Assembly (NCBI GenBank): GCA_004555335.1 | Contig: SFII01000090.1 | Span: forward strand, 1-5,616 | Direction of reading: 5' to 3' | Origin: Coriobacteriaceae bacterium | GTDB taxonomy: Bacteria; Actinomycetota; Coriobacteriia; Coriobacteriales; Eggerthellaceae | Length of the DNA stretch: 5,616 nt | Shown here: positions 1 to 4,919 of the stretch, one piece after another | Layout: each line of letters begins with the position of its first letter | Position numbering within the stretch: position 1 is the first letter of the stretch | Program-made: the position numbers and the translations under genes | Notes under the pieces: generated by a model | What the model was told of the DNA's origin: nothing | The model's input: the letters and a program-made list of their open reading frames with translations, nothing else | Database searches by the model: none

Positions 1-73
1 GCACGCAGGAGTTAAGGTAGGGCGCGGTCTCGGGACTGCATCGTATAGTTTACCGGTACGAGAACTGATTGTT

Positions 74-107
74 ACCCCGCAACCCAAACCGAGTTGCGGG
101 GTTTCTT
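74..107 (+). terminator. Rho-independent terminator of an upstream gene
   Basis: A perfect 10-base-pair stem (74-83 with 93-102, ACCCCGCAAC/GTTGCGGGGT) encloses a 9-base loop, and the stem runs directly into a short T-rich tail (TTTCTT). This is a textbook intrinsic terminator on the plus strand. No A-tract precedes the left arm, so it should not work on the minus strand. It presumably ends a transcript from a gene left of the window. Stop codons in two frames occur within the first 20 bases, but too little sequence is present to say which gene ended there. Confidence 0.85.
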
Positions 108-285
108 GGTCTTTGGGCGGATTATTCGCTGCTGGCTAACGGTCGTTAACTACCGAGGGTGACAATCGTCAAAAGGCCCTCTTTCGTCGTGGCCGCCGCT
201 CGCCCTTAGGGCACGTCCAAAATATCTCGTTTTCCGTCTCTGGGCAGGAGCGCAATTCCGCGCTCCCCGACCCAGGGGAGGAAAC
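108..285 (+). other. Intergenic leader upstream of the small ORF
   Basis: No gene is visible here. A small perfect dyad, TAACG-GT-CGTTA (137-148), could be an operator half-site pair, and GCCC-TTA-GGGC (202-212) is a short hairpin. No convincing -35/-10 pair was found; GTGACA at 159-164 has no fitting -10 element. The last 45 bases carry the alternative hairpins described separately. The leader probably belongs to the transcript of the ORF at 286, but its promoter could not be placed. Confidence 0.4.
241..281 (+). promoter_or_regulatory. Alternative hairpins covering a Shine-Dalgarno site
   Basis: Helix A pairs GGAGCGC (247-253) with GCGCTCC (260-266) and can be extended by TGGG (241-244) with CCCA (271-274). 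Helix B pairs CTCCCC (263-268) with GGGGAG (275-280), which is the Shine-Dalgarno core of the ATG at 286. The helices share 263-266, so they cannot both form. B would hide the ribosome binding site and A would expose it. The base pairing is seen directly. That it regulates translation is an inference, because G+C-rich DNA produces such pairings by chance. Confidence 0.35.
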
Positions 286-504
286 ATGCCCTCATCGCGA
301 GGCTGCCGCAGCACCTACGACTGCATCGTCAAGATCAAGGGCGTCACCACGCGTCCGATACTGTTCAGCCAGCTCGTGCGCAGCGACGGCGAGGGGGTGA
401 TAAACCCCGAGGAACTGTTCGCAGACGATCGCAGTCCCGCCTCCGAGCAGAAGCGTGTCCACGAGGACGAGCTGCACTCGCTCATGCACAGCATACTGGA
501 CTAG
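286..504 (+). CDS. Small protein of unknown function, possibly the 5' part of a broken gene
   Basis: This ATG-started frame encodes 72 residues and is preceded by a strong Shine-Dalgarno site (GGGGAGG, 275-281). The product is charged and soluble-looking, without a signal peptide or membrane segment, and no family was recognised. Its C-terminal part is acidic and probably helical (HEDELHSLMHSILD). The same frame, read past the TAG at 502-504, stays protein-like for about 20 codons (TISFLSESSQGTIRAIYFEG). It then meets the probable left edge of an IS3-type remnant near 566. The TAG may therefore be a nonsense mutation in a longer gene that an insertion sequence also cut. It could equally be a genuine small protein. 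The strong ribosome binding site supports translation; function is unknown. Confidence 0.45.
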   Translation: MPSSRGCRSTYDCIVKIKGVTTRPILFSQLVRSDGEGVINPEELFADDRSPASEQKRVHEDELHSLMHSILD

Positions 505-642
505 ACGATATCGTTTCTGAGTGAGTCCAGCCAGGGCACCATTCGCGCCATCTACTTCGAGGGCATGTTACCGCTACCATAGTTTTGCCCAATGGGACCG
601 CGGTGGTGATCCTGGACCAAATCGGTCTGAGGGGAGCACCGT

Positions 643-1176
643 ATGTACGACATCGATCAGCGCAGGGCAGCAATTGAGCTGCTCATCCGATACGACCATT
701 GCTATGCGCAGATCATCCGGGAGCTCGGCTACCCCAACAGGCACACGCTCCACAACTGACGGAAGGATTACGAGGCGACGGGCGAGGTCCGAGGGGGCTG
801 CAAGCGCAGGAGGGGAAAATTCACAGACGAGCAGAAGAGGGCTGCCGTCGATCACTACCCGCAGCACGGCAGGGCCGTCAGGAAGCTGGGCTATCATCCG
901 TCGAGACAGACGCTCATCAACTGGGTGGACGAGTTCGCTCTGGGCGAGCGTGTTGCCCGCCTAGAAGCACCAGCTACGGATTCGGGCTCAAGGAGAAGGC
1001 CGAGGCCTTCGTCGTCCTCGAGCTGAGGACAGGATCCGCCAAGGAGATCGCAGACGAGGTGGGCGTCACCAGGGAGGTCCTCTACAATTGGAGGAAGCGT
1101 CTTCTGGAAGGCAAGGCAGGTGACGGAATGGCGAAGGCAGGCGAGGACGCATCGGTGGAGGAGCTCAAGTTGGAAT
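643..1176 (+). pseudogene. IS3-family transposase OrfA (helix-turn-helix subunit), broken
   Basis: OrfA binds the ends of IS3-type elements and is normally joined to the OrfB catalytic part by programmed frameshifting. From the ATG at 643 (Shine-Dalgarno GAGGGGAG at 629-636) the product begins MYDIDQRRAAIELLIRYDH, a first helix-turn-helix of the IS3 two-domain type. A TGA at 757-759 stands where a tryptophan (TGG) is expected in HTLHN-W-RKDYEATGEV. Similarity continues through KFTDEQKRAAVDHYPQHG and RQTLINWVDEF to about 965. It then shifts frame near 965-975 and resumes as SYGFGLKEKAEAF, followed by a second helix-turn-helix (AKEIADEVGVTREVLYNWRK). The frame loses family character after VEELKLE, near 1176, where the opposing element begins. 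With one nonsense codon, one frameshift and a missing C-terminus, it is non-functional. Confidence 0.85.
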
Positions 1177-1199
1177 TGCTACACCAAATTGGGAAAATT

Positions 1200-1993
1200 C
1201 TAGAGGGACAACCCCGCCTCCCGAAACTCAACCGGGCTCATGTAGCCGAGCGTAGAATGCATTCTCTCGTTGTCGTACCAGCGTACGTAGGAATCGACCT
1301 CGTGGCGAAGCCCGTCGATGGACGGATGGCCCCCTGGCATATCGATGCCGTCTCGAGCGTCTTGTTCATCGATTCGATCGCCGCGTTGTCGTAGGGGTTG
1401 CCCTTGCGGGAGATGGACCGCCGGATCCCGAAGGCATCCAGCAGCTCGTCGATGTCGAAGCCGTCGAATTCGCTGCCGCAGTCGGTATGGGACACGTCGA
1501 TGTCGGACAAGGGGAATCACAAGGTCGCGAATGCCGATTTGACCAGCTTGGCGTCCTTCCGATCGCCGGCCGCATGCCCGACTATCCCGCGGTTGCGCAG
1601 GTCGATCAACAGGCAGATGCGGTTCCACCTGCGCCCGACCCGCACATAAGCCAGGTTGCTGACGATGTGGGTGCGGGGCGGGCATCCGTTGGACTTGCGG
1701 TCGGGACGTTGGGCGAGTCCGCCTCGTTGGACTTGGTCGCATGGGGCTTGCACTTCTTCTGGGTGCAGACGCCGACCGGGCCTTTCGGTCCGTAATCCGC
1801 TTGATGCGGCGCCTGAGGGGCCACTATGCCCCTCGGCCAAGGACTTCTCGATCTTGGAAGCGCCGTACTCGCAGCGGTTCCGCTCCTACGCCCTCACGAC
1901 GTCGTCGGCGATGGAGTCCTCCTCCGACTCGGGATGCTTCAGCATCCAGTAGTAGGCGGCCCTGAGGACGCTGTGCACAGGGATGGATATTCC
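1200..1993 (-). pseudogene. IS3-family transposase OrfB (integrase-core subunit), broken
   Basis: OrfB is the DDE-type catalytic part of IS3 transposases. Read on the minus strand, similarity starts near 1993 (IPVHSVLRAAYYWMLKHPE), with no start codon and an in-frame TGA just upstream (2002-2000). An in-frame TAG at 1888-1886 sits in VVRA-*-ERNRCEYG, where tyrosine is usual. Between about 1825 and 1695 the reading frame changes three times. It then runs through THIVSNLAYVRV, LIDLRNRGIVGHAAGDRK, a TGA at 1519-1517, HTDCGSEF and PYDNAAIES. A last shift near 1332 leads to the usual C-terminus, RMHSTLGYMSPVEFREAG. The second Asp and the Glu are spaced by exactly 35 residues as in DD(35)E enzymes. 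The first catalytic Asp reads Asn (AAC at 1657-1655). It cannot be functional. Confidence 0.88.
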
Positions 1994-2002
1994 TTGGAAT
2001 CA

Positions 2003-2294
2003 GGCCATAATAAAGACCGTAACTAGGTACGCGACAAAACAACACAACCGAGCAATTTCCCACATTTTTCCGTCACCAATGCGCAAACCATACATCTATG
2101 GTATTTCCAACTAACTGTCCAGTTCGGTAGTATCATTTTAGCTTGGGTGATACCATGCAGTGGTTGCATCTCGCACATCCTGCTTACGCCTATCTGCAAG
2201 ATGATTGGGTACACCCCAAACAAGCCGGTTCCAACCCTCTCAACTGTGACAATGTGACCGCATTTATTTGTACTATGTACAGGAAGAAGGAATC
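2003..2294 (+). promoter_or_regulatory. Upstream region of the tyrosine-kinase module
   Basis: No gene is supported here, and the stretch is visibly richer in A+T than its surroundings. It holds a perfect hairpin ACCATA-CATC-TATGGT (2087-2102), a near-palindrome AACTG-TC-CAGTT (2113-2124), a dyad GTATCA...TGATAC (2130-2135 with 2148-2153), TTGGG...CCCAA (2205-2209 with 2215-2219), and a direct repeat TGTGAC spaced by 8 (2245-2250, 2253-2258). A weak promoter candidate is TTTCCA (2104-2109), 18 bases, TAGTAT (2128-2133), with the second dyad in its spacer. GTGACA (2246-2251) with TACTAT (2271-2276) has a 19-base spacer and would start transcription almost on the ribosome binding site. The operon promoter very probably lies in this region, but its exact place is uncertain. 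Confidence 0.45.
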
Positions 2295-2948
2295 ATGACG
2301 CTTCTCGAACTGCTCTCGCTGCTTCGCAGGCATCTCAAGTTGGTAATCCTGCTCCCTATCCTGTGCGCGCTGGCAATGACGGCTTACTCGTTCCTGCTCA
2401 TGCCCAACACATATACTTCCAGCGTGTCCATGTATGTCCTCGCCCGTTCCGGCGAGGAAGCAGGCGGTCCCACCAACGCGGAATTCACCGCAAGCCAGAT
2501 GCTTACCAACGACGTGGCTAAGCTGGTCAATAGCGGCCGCGTGCTCGCAGACACCGCCGCATACCTCAACCTGGAATCGCTCGATCAGTACCAAATCGAC
2601 GTTGCAAGCGACACCAACACGCGCGTCATCACCCTTTCCGTCACCAGCACCTCGCCGGAATCCACTGCCCAAGTGGCAGACGCCCTCGCTTCCACCACGG
2701 GTTCCGTCGCTCAAGAAGTCATGGATGTGCAGAGCGTCAGCATCCTCAACCAGGCAGAAACCCCACAGGCTCCTTCCGGTCCTAACAGACCCATGTACAT
2801 CGCCGTGGCCTTGCTTGCAGGCCTATTCGTAGCAGTTGCCATCGTTGTTTTGATGGACATGCTCAACACCCGCATCCGAATCCCGGAAGAAACAGAGCAG
2901 ATGCTGGGCATCCCCGTTATCGGCCGCTTCCCCGCCATCGACAAATAA
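2295..2948 (+). CDS. cpsC: Wzz/CpsC-type chain-length determinant and kinase adaptor membrane protein
   Basis: The 217-residue product has the architecture of the Wzz family (polysaccharide copolymerase). It has a short cytoplasmic N-terminus and a first membrane helix at about 14-36 (LKLVILLPILCALAMTAYSF). An extracytoplasmic domain at about 37-166 contains TRVITLSVTSTSPESTAQVADAL. A proline-containing stretch (PQAPSGPNRP, 157-166) precedes the second helix at about 167-188. The cytoplasmic tail (about 189-217, IRIPEETEQMLGIPVIGRFP) matches the segment that in Gram-positive bacteria binds and activates the separate tyrosine kinase. The ATG at 2295 is preferred, with AGGAAGAAGG upstream; a TTG at 2268 would add nine residues but has no better site. 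It is the first gene of the module, 15 bases before the kinase. It presumably anchors the kinase and helps set polysaccharide length. The family is clear; the polysaccharide is unknown. Confidence 0.92.
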   Translation: MTLLELLSLLRRHLKLVILLPILCALAMTAYSFLLMPNTYTSSVSMYVLARSGEEAGGPTNAEFTASQMLTNDVAKLVNSGRVLADTAAYLNLESLDQYQIDVASDTNTRVITLSVTSTSPESTAQVADALASTTGSVAQEVMDVQSVSILNQAETPQAPSGPNRPMYIAVALLAGLFVAVAIVVLMDMLNTRIRIPEETEQMLGIPVIGRFPAIDK

Positions 2949-2963
2949 CCCCAAGGAGCAGTA

Positions 2964-3746
2964 ATGGCAAAGAAGAAGACCAACCGACAGCTCGAGGCGC
3001 AGAACGCGGCAAAAACCTTGCTTGCGAATATCCGATTCCTTTCGCCCGACAAACCCATCCGTTCGATCGCCTTCACCAGTTCCATCCCTGATGAAGGAAA
3101 AACCACCACCTTGGTTCAGCTTGCAAACGCAATCGCAAGCTCGGGCAAAACCGTCCTCGCAGTCGAATGCGACATGCGCAAATGCGACCTTTCCACCAAG
3201 TTAGGAAGCCATGCCCCAGCTGGCCTGTATTCGGTCATAACCAACGAAACCAGCCTCGATGACGCCATAGTGGAAACCTCCACCCCTAACCTGTTCTTAC
3301 TTGACGTGGAACCCGGTATCCCCAACCCAACCGACATCATCGCATCCGATGGTTTCCAAAAACTCGTTTCCAAACTTTCCGACAAGTACGACTTCGTGCT
3401 GTATAATACCCCGCCTGTCGGCGCCTTCGTGGATGCCGCTCTGCTTTCCGCCCACGTCGACGGAACCATCATGGTCATTCGCATGAACGGTCCCAGACGG
3501 GACGAGCTCGCCAAGGCCTATGAACAGCTGAAAAAGTCGGGTGGCAACGTAATTGGTTCGGTGGCAACATTCTGCGAAGAGCGCGAATCCAGCTACTATT
3601 ACTATGGCAACTACGGAGCGGGCGAGTACGGACGTTCCAATGCTTCTGCAGCTAACACTGGAAACGATCGAGCTGCAGACAGCGACGATGAGCTCGCTTC
3701 GGTTCCGCGCCATTCCCATAAGAACATCACTGGAAAGGGCAGATAA
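2964..3746 (+). CDS. cpsD: CpsD/CapB-type bacterial tyrosine kinase with atypical Walker B
   Basis: This 260-residue cytoplasmic protein belongs to the bacterial tyrosine (BY) kinases, which use P-loop motifs and autophosphorylate a C-terminal tyrosine cluster. Walker A is SSIPDEGKTTT (39-49, Lys46). Walker A' is VLAVECDMR (64-72), with Glu68 where many members have Asp. Walker B is FVLYNTPPV (144-152), with Asn148 in place of the usual Asp (YDFVxxDTPP). The tyrosine cluster is Tyr211-214, Tyr217 and Tyr222, followed by a polar tail of 38 residues. The N-terminal EX2RX2R motif, which supports ring formation in Staphylococcus CapB, is degenerate here (NAAKTLL). AAGGAG (2953-2958) lies 5 bases before the ATG. 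The gene is separate from its membrane adaptor, as in Gram-positive bacteria. Its likely role is phosphorylation-controlled regulation of surface polysaccharide assembly. Family membership is certain; full catalytic activity is open because of Asn148. Confidence 0.93.
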   Translation: MAKKKTNRQLEAQNAAKTLLANIRFLSPDKPIRSIAFTSSIPDEGKTTTLVQLANAIASSGKTVLAVECDMRKCDLSTKLGSHAPAGLYSVITNETSLDDAIVETSTPNLFLLDVEPGIPNPTDIIASDGFQKLVSKLSDKYDFVLYNTPPVGAFVDAALLSAHVDGTIMVIRMNGPRRDELAKAYEQLKKSGGNVIGSVATFCEERESSYYYYGNYGAGEYGRSNASAANTGNDRAADSDDELASVPRHSHKNITGKGR

Positions 3747-3767
3747 TCTCACATTATGCGAGATATC
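3742..3767 (+). promoter_or_regulatory. Hairpin spanning kinase stop and phosphatase start
   Basis: Left arm 3742-3750 (GATAATCTC) pairs with right arm 3760-3767 (GAGATATC), giving eight base pairs with one bulged A. The kinase stop codon TAA (3744-3746) is in the left arm and the phosphatase ATG (3756-3758) is in the 9-base loop. No Shine-Dalgarno sequence lies at a normal distance from this ATG; AAAGGG is about 16 bases away. A ribosome finishing the kinase would open the helix, so translation of the phosphatase may be coupled to that of the kinase. The pairing is seen; the coupling is inferred. Confidence 0.4.
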
Positions 3768-4409
3768 CACTGCCACATACTCCCTGGCGTCGACGATGGC
3801 GCCAGGGATTTGGATGAATCCCTGGACATGCTGCGCGCTGCCCAGGCGGCGGGCATCACCTCCATCGTATGCACCCCTCACGTGCGCGACCCCTTCTTCG
3901 ACTACCTGCGAATGCTCGACGCATTCCAGCTGCTCTGCGAGCACGCAGATGGCTTCCCCTTGCAGATGGGCTGGGAGGTCAACCACGCCAAGCTGATGGA
4001 CTTAGGCTTCGAATGGGCAGAGCGCCTGCACTTCGAAGGCAGCAACGAATTTTTGCTGGAGCTTTCCAGCCGCAGCTGCTCGCACCACTTCGCCGAATAC
4101 GAGCGCACTATCTTCAAGCTGCAGGGTTTGGGTTACCAAGTGATTATCGCCCACCCCGAACGCGTCTTCGCCATCCAGGAAGACATCAACCTGGCCAAGC
4201 GCCTGGTGCAGATGGGCTGCAAGCTGCAGGCCTCCGCAGATTTCATTACCGGCGGCCGCGGCACGGGCGCCCTCACCCCCGCCAAGCGCATGTTCAAGGA
4301 AAACCTGTACTCCTACATCGCCAGCGATGCCCACCGCACCGACCACTACAACCAATTCTCCCAAGCCATGCGCAAATTCCGTACCCGCGGAAAGCACGCA
4401 AGAAGCTAG
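3756..4409 (+). CDS. cpsB: CpsB-type PHP-domain protein-tyrosine phosphatase
   Basis: The 217-residue product is a manganese-dependent phosphotyrosine phosphatase of the CpsB/YwqE type (PHP fold), which removes phosphate from the cognate tyrosine kinase. The metal-site motifs appear in order: DIHCHILPGVDDGA (3-16, His5, His7), VCTPHV (38-43, His42), GWEV (72-75, Glu74), IIAHPER (130-136, His133) and ASDAHRTDHY (189-198, Asp191, His193). It is somewhat shorter than the usual 240-255 residues, but no motif is missing. The start is fixed by DIHCH lying two residues after Met, as in the family. It begins 9 bases after the kinase stop, apparently without its own ribosome binding site, so it is probably translationally coupled. 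It closes a gene order (adaptor, kinase, phosphatase) identical to B. subtilis tkmA-ptkA-ptpZ. Confidence 0.93.
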   Translation: MRDIHCHILPGVDDGARDLDESLDMLRAAQAAGITSIVCTPHVRDPFFDYLRMLDAFQLLCEHADGFPLQMGWEVNHAKLMDLGFEWAERLHFEGSNEFLLELSSRSCSHHFAEYERTIFKLQGLGYQVIIAHPERVFAIQEDINLAKRLVQMGCKLQASADFITGGRGTGALTPAKRMFKENLYSYIASDAHRTDHYNQFSQAMRKFRTRGKHARS

Positions 4410-4520
4410 AACGGTCGGTGCAGGCGGTCGCATCAATGGGGCCCATGCATCCGCATCGGGGCAACCCCGCCCTTGCGATACAATAATGCGGTCACACTCC
4501 ACCTACCGAAAGGAGCCCGC
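4410..4520 (+). promoter_or_regulatory. Gap with possible promoter of the glyoxalase gene
   Basis: This short gap separates the kinase module from the metabolic genes. CGGGG-CAA-CCCCG (4457-4469) forms a small G+C-rich hairpin without a following T-run, so it is at best a weak terminator. TACAAT (4479-4484) resembles a -10 element in a suitable place, but no good -35 hexamer stands 16-18 bases upstream. AAAGGAG (4509-4515) is a strong Shine-Dalgarno site for the ATG at 4521. A separate transcription unit starting here is plausible but not shown. Confidence 0.3.
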
Positions 4521-4889
4521 ATGAAGGCGAAGATGGTCCACGAATGCATCCACGTGCTCGATCTGGAAATGTCCCTGGAATTCTACGAGAAGGCCCTGGG
4601 CCTGACCGTGCAGCATCGCATGGGTCCTGAAGACGGTTCCTGGGAAAACGTATTCATCGGCAACAACGAATCCGCCTTCCAAATGGAGCTGACTTGGAAC
4701 AGGGGCCGCACCGAACCCTATGACAACGGTGGCCGCGACACCCACCTGGCCTTCGAAGTAGACGACATCGATGCCTATCGAGCCCTCCACGAAGAAATGG
4801 GCTGCATCTGCTTCGTGAACGAGCGCATGGGCCTGTACTTCATCCAGGATCCCGACGGCTGCTGGCTGGAAATCCTTCCCGCAAAGTAA
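4521..4889 (+). CDS. Glyoxalase I-like VOC-family metalloenzyme
   Basis: The 122-residue protein belongs to the vicinal oxygen chelate family and resembles bacterial glyoxalase I (lactoylglutathione lyase). Such enzymes isomerise a thiol adduct of methylglyoxal. Aligned by eye with E. coli GloA, all four metal ligands are present: His7 (MVHECIHV), Glu56 (FQMELTWN), His75 (DTHLAFEV) and Glu117 (CWLEIL). The conserved SLEFYEKALGL and QDPDGCWLEI segments frame the two repeated beta-alpha-beta-beta-beta units. The ATG at 4521 follows AAAGGAG by 5 bases; an upstream in-frame ATG at 4473 lacks such a site and is rejected. It is slightly shorter than E. coli GloA (135 residues). The thiol cofactor in this organism is unknown, so another VOC reaction cannot be excluded. 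It lies 30 bases before the next gene and is probably cotranscribed with it. Confidence 0.88.
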   Translation: MKAKMVHECIHVLDLEMSLEFYEKALGLTVQHRMGPEDGSWENVFIGNNESAFQMELTWNRGRTEPYDNGGRDTHLAFEVDDIDAYRALHEEMGCICFVNERMGLYFIQDPDGCWLEILPAK

Positions 4890-4919
4890 TCGTCGCTACC
4901 CCGCCTGAAAGAAGAAAGC

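Larger units (their letters stand above)
566..2002. mobile_element. Composite of two degenerate IS3-family insertion sequences
   Basis: The region contains OrfA-type sequence on the plus strand and OrfB-type sequence on the minus strand, pointing at each other and meeting near 1177-1200. The junction interrupts the OrfA reading frame. This suggests that one element inserted into another, or that part of one element was inverted. Edges are approximate. The left edge near 566 is guessed from a TGTTACC start about 77 bases before OrfA, and the junction from a similar TGCTACACC at about 1178. The right edge is placed where OrfB similarity stops. No intact inverted repeats or target duplications were found, and the element should be immobile. 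Confidence 0.7.

Noticed and set aside
521..964. Plus-strand frame of 147 codons across the OrfA region
   Set aside because: It is a shadow frame; the IS3 OrfA similarity lies in the other two plus frames.
2023..2223. Minus-strand frame of 66 codons in the gap before the adaptor gene
   Set aside because: The product is not recognisable and no Shine-Dalgarno site is visible; the frame most likely occurs by chance.
2268..2294. TTG start nine codons upstream for the adaptor gene
   Set aside because: The purine-rich ribosome binding site lies after it and fits the ATG at 2295.
2190..2714. Open frame of 174 codons on the minus strand
   Set aside because: It is antisense to the adaptor gene and its upstream region, with no family motif; it reflects the high G+C content.
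3297..3986. Open frame of 229 codons on the minus strand
   Set aside because: It lies antisense to the kinase and phosphatase genes, whose motifs are unmistakable, and its product has no recognisable domain.
4457..4469. G+C-rich hairpin after the phosphatase gene as a terminator
   Set aside because: The stem has only five pairs and no T-run follows, so an intrinsic terminator is not supported.
3869..4486. Open frame of 205 codons on the plus strand
   Set aside because: It is an out-of-frame reading of the phosphatase gene, rich in Arg, Pro and Ala, as expected of a shadow.
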